Below, piece by piece: positions 1-12,009 of a stretch of 64,000 bases of DNA. The notes under the pieces are model-generated. The model was not told the DNA's origin and made no database searches. It saw nothing but the letters and a program-made list of their open reading frames with translations. A program made the position numbers and the translations under genes. Origin of the DNA: Varanus komodoensis. Taxonomy: Eukaryota; Chordata; Lepidosauria; Squamata; Varanidae. Numbering within the stretch: the stretch's first letter is position 1; every line of letters starts with the position of its first letter. The stretch spans positions 22,586,590-22,650,589 of the forward strand of contig NW_025336598.1 in the NCBI RefSeq assembly GCF_004798865.1, given 5' to 3'.

Positions 1-3000
1 CACCTCACCCTACTTCATGAGACAGCTGGTCTAGGGCTTGGATTTGTTCTAAGCAAATGTCTTCAGCACTTTCTGTCTTCTGAGGTCCAGAAGACAGGAA
101 GATGGATGGAAGTGAAAAGGAAGAAGTATGCTGGTCTGGTTTGCTTTGCATAGCTCCACACTCCCTCTCCCCCAGTCACTAGCCATACAGTTAAAGTAGC
201 ACATTGATTCAGCTCTCAACATCTGGCACAATTGCTGATCTAAAATGAGGAGAGGGAACGAAGATGATGAATAAGGAGAAAGTTGGTTACATCTTTTCCC
301 TCTTTGCTTCCTCAATTACTTTCTGTTTTCCTTTCTAGAGCTTCCATCCCCATTCTCCAAATAGAACAAGAACATGTTTTTTCCTTCTTTTTTTAATGGT
401 GTTACCACTAATGCAAACTAATTCATTTATACATGAATGCAATCCAACCATTTCTCCTTGCAAACTACTAATATTTTCCCAGATCTGAATCCCTCTACTT
501 GAGTCATTTAGATCCCATCCTGGTATTTACCCATATATCTATGTCTATATCTATATAGATACATTACTTGCAGATACAATACTGCAATACATGCAGTATT
601 GATACTTTATTTTAATAGGGATATTTTAGTTGGTTATAATTTAGTAATATTCAGACCTGATGTTCTTTCTTAATTATAACAATTTAATGTGAACAGTTCA
701 TGTGCCATTTCTCCCTCAAGATATTATGATGGCTCTCCTTCACTTGCATTTTTGTTTCCTAATGAAATAGAGCAGAAGACATGTAGGCTTTTTATGCAAT
801 GCTAGCTACCAAGAAATATAGTTTGAGTATCCTGTTTCTACTTGGCAAGCTTGCATGATTTTAATCCACTTTAGCTTGTGGTCCAGTTAAAGATACATAT
901 ATACCAAGACTGAGTTATCAGTACAGTAATTACCCTTTATGTTAACTTGCCACCAAGGATTCTCTCCTCAACTAAATATCCAGAATAGGGTTGATGAAAG
1001 GCTCCTACCTGAAGATAAAATGGTGTAAGTAGAAAATTGTCCTAAGCATTCCCAGTGGCAGAAGCATTAGCTAAACATGCATTCTTGCTGTCATTGTTTC
1101 TGTTTACATACTTACTAAAGTTAGAATACAAGCCAAATCTATTAAAAACAATTATAACTTTCTCATTAACTTCAGCAGCAGGTCAGTCAATAGGACCTTC
1201 TTATTTATTTTTAATCAGTTAATATTAATTTTAATTAGTTATTTTTAATATGTCTAATTGTTATAGTTCTGTTGGCCACAGTTATGTTTTTTCACCAGCC
1301 AAATCCTTACCTTCAACAATGTGTCAGTCAATGAAACTTTCTTTCATTTATTTTTTAATCAGCTAATATTATCTTTTACTGCTTTTTATAGCTTTGTTGG
1401 TCACAGTTAGTATGTTTTTCCACCAACCAAATCCTTAACTCACTCTCAGTGCCCATATGTATGGGTGTCACAGGACATGAGAGCCTAGATATTAAAACTG
1501 GATGAATATGCCAGCACAGTAGCCCATTCTAAGCAGATCAAGCATGCCAAATTTCAGAGAAATAAGTGGAAGTAGTTTTCCATTTCGATTTGCTTTCAAG
1601 GCAATTTGGGGAGAACTAAAAAGGGATTTATTTTTTCCTTCACTTTTCAAGTAAATAGAGCAATTTCCCTATTCATTTGAAAAAGGAAGGAAAACCGCAA
1701 CCCCCCAAAATGGCTGGGGGAGTAAAAATCCACCCCCTCCCAAGGACACTGTTGCTCCCAAAGTCCTAATGAGAGGAAAGTGCTGGAGGGAGGAGTTTGA
1801 CTCAGGTTCTGAGGGCTTGGTGAAACTTCACATGCCTACTTGCAGAAGTGGAGTGAGCAGCAGTTATTCAGTGAACAGGGAGCAGTAGCTACAGAGAACT
1901 ACCAGCTGGTGATTCCCAAATAATTCTTGGAAACCCTGAAAACTTCTGCTGCCCTACTGCCATAGACATACAGTGCAGTAAAACACACAGGAGTTGTCTC
2001 TGTTAAGCTTTTCTTCCTCCCTCCTAAAATCACTATCAGGAGATCTCTAATAGTTATTCCCTGACTGGAAGTTGAAGGTGTCAGGTGTCAACCCGACTCC
2101 CCACCCTGCACATCCACAGCCAGAATTTTCAATCTAGCTGGGAATATTCTATTGTGAGAAAGCTGGGTTCCATATCCCTAGAGAGCTCCTAGTGCTAATA
2201 ATCAGTAGGAATTGCTCATATGTTCCATTTTAAATTCCTTAACAGATTTTTCTGGTAGGAAAAAAATGAAAGAAGAGTGGGGAAATCTGAGAGGATTAGC
2301 GATGGAAGCCAACAGTATTTGGAACCCTGCAAAATTCTTACACTTCAGGACCATTTTAAGGTAAAATTTTTAAAAAGTACCCACTGTTCATGTCATTGTG
2401 CCACTTCAAACCTTAAAATGGCTCCTTAAGAATTCTAAAATTCGCTGTCTGTAAAGTCAGAAATATGGTAAACTCAGCTTTATCAGTCTATAAGCCAAAA
2501 GGAGAGAAAGAAATAGCCACAGGTGCACCATTATAATGTAAACTTAGAGGCTTGTGGACAAGTGGATTATTTTACAGAGTTAGTATCTGTATGACTCCAG
2601 AAAGCTTTTGCAAAGTTGCAATTCAATTTAATGGATACTGCTTGTAGAGACGGAAAACACAGAAATATCCCAGTAAATGAGAATTCCTGTATTGCTGGTT
2701 CACCTGAGCTAGAGGATCTTGTTCATTATATTTTGTGCTGTCCTTTATGCAAAGATCCAATGGTTTGTTCCTTAATTTTAAACTGGGGGGAGGGCAGAGT
2801 CCCTTGGATACATGTTTTAATCTACTAGTATATATGAATAAATACATGATCTGGCATGTAGCTCTCTTTGCAATTGTTGCCAAGAAGATTAGAAAGCAAG
2901 AAATAGCAGAGGTAGCTATCAATGGCAAAGGAGATGATCTTATTTGATTTTATCAGATATATGTATAATGATTTTAGATTTTTAAAGTCTGTATATTTGA

Positions 3001-3472
3001 TATATGTATTGTGGCTATCTTTAATATTTTAATGGGGTTTGCATTAATTTTATGCAAACCCCACTGGCAAAAATGTGATGATGATGACGATGATGATGAT
3101 GAAAGAGTTTCACTTGGGGCAATTTACCTGTTGATTTGCACAAGTGTTGCTTGGACAAATCTTTTCCCTGACATGTTAGGTTTCCAGAAGCAGGACATTT
3201 TTGATATGTAATATCACTTGTTTTCCGAGTACTTTAATGCTTGATTTTCCTGAATATGCAAACCAAACCTTACTGCATGCATAGGAAGTAATACAACTAA
3301 TTGATCGGGGAGGATATGGTTCTAGACAGAAACTTTAATGCAATACTAACCTTTCTCTGTCTCTATCATCTCAAAAATGATATTTTTAGATCTTGCATTA
3401 CCAAGTTAAATAATCAGTCAAGTTCAGTTTTTTCCCCTTATTGTTTTTACTTAATTCTATAGTACTACTTAC
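1..3472 (-). other. CORIN: CORIN intron 2 (partial), no exon seen
   Basis: AT-rich sequence on the 3' side of CORIN exon 2. I looked on the minus strand for the next CORIN exon, which should begin by completing the split glycine codon and lead into the extracellular stem, and did not find it. It is probably to the left of the window. The small open frames here look like chance. The only clear simple repeat is a GAT run near 3076-3102. Confidence 0.6.
3076..3102. repeat. (GAT)n microsatellite
   Basis: About nine GAT units with one GAC interruption, in CORIN intron 2. It reads as a poly-aspartate stretch in one small open frame, which is not a reason to call a gene. Confidence 0.85.
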
Positions 3473-3617
3473 CTACAAATGTAATCAAGATCACCAACAA
3501 AAGTATGAGAGCACAGATGCATGGAATCAGTATCAATAACAAGAGTCGAAAGTACTTGGCAGAGGCCAGTTTCTGAGAACAACCATCCTCCATATTATCT
3601 TCATCTGTTACAGGTAC
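3473..3617 (-). CDS. CORIN: CORIN exon 2 (transmembrane anchor)
   Basis: Corin is a type II membrane serine protease of heart muscle that converts pro-ANP to active ANP. The minus strand shows a pyrimidine-rich acceptor ending TTTTAG, 145 exonic bases, and the donor GTAAGT. The exon starts in phase 0 and encodes 48 residues plus one base. It reads VPVTDEDNMEDGCSQKLAS, then a short juxtamembrane stretch, then a hydrophobic anchor containing LLLLILIPCICALILLL. From memory, human corin has GCSQKLATAN followed by an almost identical anchor with the same IPCICAL core, and its next residue is a glycine split between exons, as here. The residues before the anchor are cytoplasmic and the later exons (frizzled, LDL-receptor, scavenger and protease domains) lie outside the window. 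The internal Met at residue 9 could serve as a start if a non-coding first exon were used. Confidence 0.93.
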
Positions 3618-6600
3618 CTAAAACACAAAGACACAGCATTTTAAAATTCTGACATAAAGTACTAACTGAATATGGCTACTCCACAAAATAGAAATCTCAC
3701 TAAACCAAAAAGACTCAGTAAAAGAATTTTACTGTTATGCTGTTTAAAAGTTATTATTGTTTAATAGTGTATTTGTTATTGGGATTTTATGTATACTGCT
3801 TTGGAATTTATTTCTGATTTAATCCATGTTTAATTATCTTTAAATAAGTAATACTTACAAAATTAATGTATTGAAATATATTTCATTATTTAAAAACTTA
3901 TAAAGGAAATACAACTTAGAATTAATTTCACAACTGTGCTTCCTTTTTATAGAGGAAAATAAATTATATATTGGTTTTTATGCAAACACCTGAAACAGCT
4001 GTCCTAACGAATTTATTTTTAGAAGTGTTTAATATAGAATACATATCCTCCCCTTTAAAAAAAAAAAAAACTCACTACAGGGGTTTTTTCATGTAGTACT
4101 TGGATAGGGCAAATACTAAACATTTTATAAGTTCAATCAAATAGTAAGGTTATTAATTCCAGACAGTGTTTTTCTCTTGAAGGCAACTTATCGTTCAAGT
4201 ATTCTACGGAATTATCCAATGTCATAGCTGGGAAAATGTTTTAAATTAAAGCAGGTTTATTTTGCAGTAGATGCAGTTAAACAGCAGTAGGATAAACAGC
4301 AAGCAATCTCCAGGCCCCATCCTATCCCAAATATATGGAAGTTTCCTTTAGCAGATCAAGTTCCCTATCATTTGGTTAAACTAACTAACTATCTGGAGTT
4401 GAATAGGAACTCAAGCTACTTTGTTTATTCCATATAGTTTTCCCATGTTCTAGCCATTCAACATGAAAAGAAAAAAGGAGTGTCTCCTACCCTTAACCAC
4501 CACCACCCCACCAAATCCCGTCCCTTTATCTTATACCATCTCTACTGGTGGGCATAAGTTTTATTTGTTCATTTTATTTTAGGTTTCAAGATAACAAAAC
4601 CATAAAAAAGAAAAATGAATGCAGACATATCTCCTCCCAGACATAAACTCAGACATCTTTACCAGTCATCTGAATATATATTCCAAAACAACTAAGAACT
4701 AAAGCCCAAAAACAAAATCACAATTTGATTAAAAATTAGTAGGGCCACCACTATTCAAATAAATTTGCTTTCTACCCATATCAAGGCTTTGGTTCACTCT
4801 TTACCAATCCTAGACTAATTTAATAAAAAAATAAGTTTGATTATGCAACAAGGGGGTAAAAACTGTCTGAAACTAATCTAACACTATTCATTAGTTCTGT
4901 TAAGAGCCAAGCTGACCTTCTGAAATAAAATGAGGCATAAAAGTTACAGATTATTTATCTAAATAATTTAATCCTAAACAGTAAATGTAATCTAAATTTA
5001 ATCCCGAGTAGTTGAGAAATTCACCCAAATTGTCATGGTTAAATTCATGTGTACTAAACCAATGGAAGCATAGAAAGATTAAATTTAGTTGTTTTTGTTT
5101 TCCTGTCGTAATGGAATCAATAAAGGAAATGATCGACAATTTTTAAAGATCTTCCTAGAAAAATGAGAAAAGTCCCTATAGAAAGCAACCACTGATGTTT
5201 TATTGACTGTTCGAGTGAAAATCTGCCATTATTTCCCAACTTCTAACATTGTTGAATAACTATAGTAATTTTGGAATTGGAAGGAAATGCTTAAGGATCA
5301 GCAAGTTGACAAATGGGGATTAGCCAGTGTTCCTTTAAATTGAATGCATTAATAAAAGACAGTACATTGCTTCCATGGTTAAATTAACAACATTTGTTTG
5401 AGCTAACATAGGCAAACAAAATACAGAAATTTGACTCTGGATGCCATTCACTTTATATTTAACAAAAACAATATAAAGTGGATAGTTGTGAATACAAAAC
5501 TTTTGTATTATTGCTGTAAACATTAGACACTTACCAAGTATATTTTACTTCCTATGAAAGTTAGGAAATTATGAAAACTTAGTATTCTAGGTTATTGATA
5601 ATTGTTTAAAATTACTTGGGCATTATGTCTGTATTATTATTTGTAATTTTAATGGATTTTGTGGAATTTTGTATGTTTCTATCATTACAGTAATTTTAAA
5701 ATGTAGGGAGAAGAAGCAACAGAATACTAGCCAATACTATGGCTTAATAAACTCTGATATTGTTGCCCACAATTTTGGACACTGCTGAATATCTATAGTA
5801 AAAACCCTAACATTCAGTATCTATGATTAAATATCTACGATGAACATGCACTCATTCTTGAAACGAATACGCAATATCTAGTTTGGAAAAAATGGGTTAA
5901 CAAAGACATGTTTGGAACTTAATGAAATGAACCCTGGACAGAAATTCGACTATTTACTTTTTTACTTCCAATATTTTTCGCATGAAACATGATGCAAAGC
6001 CCAGTATGCATAGTAGTTTCTTCATTGCTTTTAACAAATTGTTACAACGTATTTTTTCTAATAAACTTTATACTTGCATTAATGAAGTTATTACTTGGGT
6101 AAATAGACATATGTATACACCGGAGTCCCGCGTACACAGTCAGGAAACCAACGGCTAAACAAGAGGAATATGAATGTGGGAGCAAGTTCTGTTCTCTTGT
6201 ATTTCTTCACTATAATATGTATTCTGATACGAGAAACCCAAAACAGCTTTCATTTGTACTATATAGGTAAACACACATTTCAACTATCAGCTACACAGGG
6301 ACTGTTTCATGCTATTTGTCTAGACTGTAACTTTATAGTAAAACCTGGATGCAATAACCTACCTGGTGACGTGCCACTGTCAGTCTTTTTCTCCATTCCA
6401 TAGAAATTAAACATACAAATATTTCAGAAACAAACAACTGATATTTTGTAAGGTGCAATCTTATAAAAAGATCACCACAGCCTATTTGCACCTGGCATCA
6501 GCTGAATAAACTGTGTCCCCCTGTGTTAATCAATACATTGCAAATTGAAACAAAGATGTTACTGTTCCTACATCTTAATTCCAGTGAGTTTTCATTTATA

Positions 6601-6896
6601 ATTAACACTTGCTGTTTGTTATTAGATTGCAATTAGTATCATACTGCTAAATTAAAATAAAATATTATTTTACAAGAAATATTTCTTTGTACAGCTAAAA
6701 TAGTTAAGAAAACTGTTCATGACAAGCTGTTTTTCACATACTGTAATAGTTATCTTTACATCTGTTATTAATGATTCCCTTCCTTTCAAATATTTCATTT
6801 TATAAAACATAAACAGATGCCTGAATAGGTAACCTTTTATAAACTGCTGAGATTAATGTAATTAAGAAAAATACAGAGGTAGTGATTTGCAAATTC

Positions 6897-7510
6897 AATT
6901 GATCCAAAACAGGGCAGCAAGATTGTTAATGGGGACTGGCTTACAAGAACGTATTACACCAGTCCTCTTCCAGCTGCACTGACTGCCGGTTGAAGTCCAG
7001 GTCTGATGCAAAGTGCTCATGTTAACATTCAAAGTCCTAAACAGCCAAGTGATCTGAAGGAATGCCTCATCCCATATGTACCAACCTGGACACTAAGGCC
7101 AAATTTGGGGGTCCTTCTTTGGGAGCTCCCTCCAAAGGAAGTATGGAGGGTGGCTACTAGAAGAAGGGCCTTTTTGGCTGTGGCACCCAACTGCAAAATG
7201 AACTCCCCAAAGAGGTGTGCCTGGCACCTACTCTACTCATATATTTTTTCCAGTTCCAGACCTTTTTAATTTCCTAGTATTTTAACAGTTAATTTTTAAA
7301 TTTTAGTTTTAATATTGCATTTTATTCTGTACTGCTGCTATACCTGTGTGCTCATTCAGTTGCAATTGCTGTGGTTTTATTGCTATGTCTAAAGTTATAA
7401 CAAAATTGTTACATCGTATGTTAATTTAGGTTTTTTTTCCCTCCATCTCTTTCGTTAACTGCCCAGACAGCCTTGGCTATTGGGTAGTATAAAAATTAAA
7501 TAAATAAATA
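6897..7510 (+). mobile_element. L2-clade LINE 3' fragment
   Basis: The plus strand carries decayed reverse-transcriptase C-terminal sequence. The phrases for IQNRAARL, HWLPV-type, FKVLN and a later PKEVWRVATRRRAFLAVAP block can be aligned with the better L2 copy at 52438-53215. It ends in a short AT-rich 3' UTR and an (ATAA)n tail, as L2-type LINEs do. Several in-frame stops and small indels show it is old. It is truncated at the 5' end. Confidence 0.8.
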
Positions 7511-8570
7511 ACTCTTAAGAGGCATCACCTGGTCCCCTGGTAATCACCTGGTAATTTTCATGATTGTCAGTCTTTCCTTGCAATATTTGGCTACATGGGA
7601 GCTGTGTGAGCATTCTGGCACATATTCACAATCCATTGGGAACAACAAACTGGCCTAACATGCCCAGCAACCATTCCATATGAAATTATCATCATCAGCA
7701 TCCCTATACTCTCCCATAGCTGAAGCTCTCTGGGTGGTTCTGAAGCTCTCTGAAATGAGATTTGGGTGTGCTCCTAGGTGTAGTATGCACCTTTGCAGCA
7801 TGCTGGGATTCCATGGCAAATTCAATTGGTTTGTTGAAGAGTGAATATTTTCAAAAGTAGCTTTAAGTTGCAACCTCCATGTAATTACAAATTTGTGCCT
7901 GTAAAGGCACAATTTTATTTAGCTGACTTTGCATTCCATCCTTCCTCCTGGATACTTAAAGGGGAATTGTAGACTCACAGTGTGATGAGGTAGATTACAT
8001 TGAAACAAACCACCCATCAACTTAAAGAGGGATTTGATTTTCAGCATCCAAATCCAACAGTTTGGTTACCATACATCCTGGAAAAGAACATTAAATACTG
8101 ATATACAGCTATTGAATACAAAAATATAAGCAGTGAATAGATTAGAAATTGTATTTATCTCTTGCTCTCTCAAAGTATTGAGTACTACGACTATCTAGTC
8201 TTTTGCAGATCCCCTACTATGCATCTTTTGGAATCTGAACATGAAAAAGAAGTACAGTAAGATTAAACAGTTGTACTGCTGATTTGAAGCATATACCATG
8301 GTGCAAGAAAGAAGCAGGAATTCGGAGTGTTCTTGAAACTGATCTAATAGTGTTAAACTACACTAACTTTTAAAATGTTCATTAATTAAATAAGAAATTA
8401 GTAATAAATATTATGACATTTAATAATTGCATTTTTTTCTCATTGATGTGCTCCTGTGTTTTCTTCAACAAGTCCAAGACAAAGTTGGACTGTTGGCTCA
8501 TCCATAAACAGCCCTACTGTCCTGCTAACATGCTGTTCTCAGGATTTTCTGTCAAGATGACTACCTAGAC

Positions 8571-9259
8571 CAGGGGTCAGCAACCCATGGCTCCGAAGCT
8601 GCATGTGGCTCTTTCATCCCTCTGCTGCAGCTCGCTGTTGCTCAAAATATGCGTCACAACCGCCAAGGTGCGACACCCCCGGCACGCGATTTATTGAGCT
8701 TTTTGACCCCCAGTAGGCCCAAGAAAAGAAAAGTTTCAGAAGAAAACAGATCATGTAATGGTACGTGGGCAGATAAATTTGCTTTCACTGCTGATGAGAC
8801 TGGTTTACCAGTATGCTTAATATGTGGTAAGAAATTGGCTAATAACAAAAAGTCGAATGTTGCAAGACATTTCTGGAATAAACACACAGCCTTTGCTGAA
8901 AAATATCTGGATAGAGATGAGAGAAAAAAAGCCATTTCAGAACTGATGCAGAAGGCTGATCTGAGCAAAAATCATTTCAAGAAGTGGATTAAGACTGCAA
9001 ATTCAACTACATATGCTAGTTTTGTGGCCACTCAGGAAATAGTCAGGCACAGGAAGCCGTTCACAGATGGAGATTATATAAAAGAATCATTCACTGATTT
9101 CATAAATGCAACACACTATCGTTTTTTTATACATAGCATAAAGGTAAAAAATGATATATGCAGGTTATCTTCAAAAGAGTTTTGCAGCTCTCGGTGTTTT
9201 CTTTTCTGTGGGAAACGGGTTCAAATGGCTCTTTGAATGTTTAAGGTTGCTGACCCCTG
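8571..9259 (+). mobile_element. hAT (Charlie-like) transposon, internally deleted
   Basis: A complete short element of 689 bp. The left end CAGGGGTCAGCAACC and right end GGTTGCTGACCCCTG are perfect 15-bp inverted repeats. They are flanked by perfect 8-bp direct repeats, ACCTAGAC at 8563-8570 and at 9260-9267, the duplication length of hAT transposases. Subterminal TGGCTCT motifs occur at both ends. Inside is the N-terminal part of a hAT transposase. The catalytic and dimerisation parts are missing, so this is an internally deleted, non-autonomous copy. Perfect ends and target duplications point to fairly recent movement. Confidence 0.93.
8649..9236 (+). pseudogene. hAT transposase N-terminus with BED zinc finger (truncated)
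   Basis: Open frame of 195 codons inside the hAT element. Residues about 45-85 form a BED-type finger: a W-x-F-region, then CLICGKK, then H-x4-H in ARHFWNKH. A later stretch ASFVATQEIV and KPFTDGDYIKE matches the linker after the finger in Charlie-like transposases and their domesticated relatives (the ZBED and SCAND3-type proteins), where a KPFTDGEFIK motif is typical. The last roughly 50 codons follow the internal deletion junction and do not resemble transposase. The DDE catalytic residues and hATC dimerisation domain are absent. The frame before the junction has no stop, so the copy is young. A host role is possible but nothing here shows one. Confidence 0.8.
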
Positions 9260-9267
9260 ACCTAGAC

Positions 9268-9598
9268 CATGGGTCCTCAAACCACAGCCCGCAATTCCCA
9301 TTTATCCAGCCCACCATAGAGGTTCTGGACTTGCCACACGTGTGTGTGGTGAGGCGCTGGCTCGCTCACAAGGAAATCATTTTGGACTTGCTCAGAGAAA
9401 AGGATCTCCTTGCGAACAAGCCGGCCCTTCGCCATGCGCATGATCTCTGCGCATGCACGCCCCTGACTCACCGTGCATGCATGTGTGTGCGCACCCCCGC
9501 CCCAGCCTGTGCCCCCCCCCACCCGCATGACCTTGGCGGCCCGCACCCAGCTCCAGCACCTTTCAACTGGCCCCCTGTTCAAAAAGTTTGAGACCCTG
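9268..9598 (+). mobile_element. Second hAT MITE, directly adjacent
   Basis: Starts CATGGGTCCTCAAAC and ends GTTTGAGACCCTG, imperfect hAT-type terminal inverted repeats close to the common CAGGGGTCCTCAAAC consensus. Its left flank is the ACCTAGAC copy at 9260-9267 shared with the previous element. Its right flank is ACCTAGGC at 9599-9606, 7 of 8 matching. The 331-bp interior is GC-rich, CpG-rich and non-coding, with GCCCGC and GGCCC blocks near the ends as in other non-autonomous Charlie-type elements. It differs in sequence from the 8571-9259 element, so the two are separate families. Confidence 0.85.
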
Positions 9599-9984
9599 AC
9601 CTAGGCAGTGGCAAGGCTCAGGCCCCACAAATGATCCAGCTATACAAATCCATTCTTGGGGGCACCCAAAGCAAGCTGGGGGAAGGTTCTGTTCCTACCA
9701 CGTAATTTTAAACAAATTTACGTTTTATTTTGCTTCCCTTTGCTTAATATTGACTGAACTTTATAGGCCTAATCATTGAAAGCTCAGCAGGAGTAAAGGG
9801 TCTAGAAATGGCAGAAAAACCTCCTAACTAGAGTTTAGTTTCTTGTACCACCAGAAATAATGTTGTTTCATCCCCTGCCATCCTAGATGATCCACTGGAG
9901 AGCTTTATCGCCCTGCTCCATTATATCACTGCTATTCTCTCATCAATAAAAAATAGCGGTGACCAACAGAGTTCATTCAATCAG

Positions 9985-10320
9985 TAAGAAGCAAGGACAG
10001 GTTCAGGTGAAACACAAGTTTCTGATTCAGAAGACTGTGAACAGGGAATGCAAACAGTTCTAAAAATGGTGCAGGCCAATAATATCACACTGCAAATGAA
10101 GCTGTCTGACTTAAATGGGAGATCCCTCAAGAACAATTTAGGAATAGTTAGAATAAAAGAATGGAAAAAACAGGGTCTTGGGAATACCAGATGGGCATGC
10201 CTGAGCAATGGTTCATGCATAGCATTGCCCTATTCCCCCTTCTCAAGATTCAATCATGCAGAAGCAATCAAAATAAAATTTCTGCACTTCCTCACTAATG
10301 GGGATATTTTAAAATAAGCA
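9985..10320 (+). mobile_element. L1-clade LINE ORF1 fragment
   Basis: The plus-strand frame carries a coiled-coil-like stretch then LSDLNGRSLKNNLGIVRI, which matches the LENRSRRNNLRIxGIPE signature at the start of the L1 ORF1 RNA-binding region. A later stretch, AEAIKIKFLHF...ILK, fits the ORF1 C-terminal domain. It is diverged. An L1 endonuclease piece on the same strand at 11557-11990 may belong to the same insertion. Confidence 0.6.
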
Positions 10321-11556
10321 TGTGAAAAAGGAACATTGCACTGGAGTCTAATCTTATATGTGTTATGATCTTTCTGGACTACTCAAAATACTTGGTGGAA
10401 GCAAGGCAAATGCTTACAGGGTAAAAGGCATGTGATCATACTATGGACTACCTCCTTTATTTTCCTAGTGTGTTGTTTTCAGTTGATGACTGTTGTCATC
10501 CCTTTGAGGGTAAAGTTTTACGGAAAGGAAGCTATAGAGAAGAAGTTTCCAGTTTGGATTCAGCTCTTTACATAGACAGATGCTTCTCCCTCAACTTTGG
10601 TAGAAGGTTATTTAGAGTTCATACTGTTCTATAAGGTTTCAATAAAAGAACTGCACTTCAAAGGATTGTCTTGAGTTTGATAACCAGAAGGAATGAGAGA
10701 AGGGACCAGCTCACAACATTTGCAATGAAAATACAAAGAACACTTATAGCTTCAGGTCATATGACGGCAAATTAGATCCTGATTTTGGGTATTGAGGAAA
10801 CTCCATTGCTATTTTATGGAGCCTTCTGTTTATGTTTCCTTAAAGTTCAGAATTCAGTGGAGAAGTTGTGGGTTCACAGATGAACTGGAAGTTGGGAAAT
10901 CCCTTCTTTTGAAGCAGTTTGAAAGGTTCAGTGATACATCAAGAACATACAGTGTTTATTTTTCCTTATTTTATCATTCATTGTTGCAGTTCTTTTTGTC
11001 TGTTGGCTGGATAGTTGCATGTTTATTAGATTGTTTATTGTTCTTTTGGTTATTCTATTCTATATGTTTCTTATGCATGTATAGTTTTTAAAAATATAAA
11101 ATCTATGCTGTTCTCCTAGTACACTCTTTGAAAACAGGGACTCAGTATATGACACACTGTATTTTTTCTGTTGTTCTGTGTAGTCTTGATTCAATTCTAC
11201 AGTACCCTACACTGTAGTTTTCACTAGACTTCTTGATGTCAACTATTTGAGCCCTTTCTAATGTTTTATTCAAGTGACAGGCATCTGTGCTGTTTTCCAT
11301 TTTACTTTTCTGTCTGTCTGATTTAATTGTGCCTTCTGTTTTTCCATTATGTACTTGAATGTGCTCTGCAATGGAGACGTCTTGTCACTGGACCATGAAC
11401 ACACATGAAACCATAAATGTTTCACTGTCATTATGCACAGTAATGAAATGCTGATAAAAAGTTGTATTAAACTTCATTATTTCCCTGTACCACTCCGTTT
11501 AGTTCCAACTTCAATACACATGTCATATCACTATAAATATCATTACCTGGACTGGT

Positions 11557-11990
11557 TTGGGTACAGGCAACAAATGCAAACAGGTGCTTACCAAACTTAA
11601 GATGTTGAAAGGTGGTTTAGCTTTCTTGCAAGAAACCCATCTACTTCCTAAAGAAAAGTATAGAATGTTTAAGGATAAGGTAGGTAAAGTGTATGCTAGT
11701 GGCAACTCCAAAAATTTACAAGGAATACCTATGCACATTCACAAGCAAATCTCAGTCTTAGTGTTACACTCAATAATAGATTTTAAAAATGCTATCTTTT
11801 CTTGGTTGTTAAAACTGCAATATCAGCACTGACTCTGTTTTATACCGTCCCAACCAAGATTCTTCTCCAATATTTAATGCTTGCATTTGCCTCTTGCCTT
11901 CTATAGCCTTCTATGGCTGATAATCAGAGGAGATTTCAACAACGATCTATGTCCAGTTCTGGATAGGAAAATATCCCATGTAAATTATTC
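11557..11990 (+). mobile_element. L1-clade LINE endonuclease fragment
   Basis: The plus strand reads LKMLKGGLAFLQETHLLP, which is the L1 ORF2 AP-endonuclease block with the catalytic glutamate in LQETHL. Further on, in another frame, is LWLIIRGDFNNDLCPVLDR, matching the GGDFNxxLDPxLDR block. The two blocks are closer together than in a full endonuclease, so there is an internal deletion. It is adjacent to the 3' end of a CR1 copy on the other strand. Confidence 0.72.
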
Positions 11991-12009
11991 TCCACAGTCT
12001 GCTCTACCC

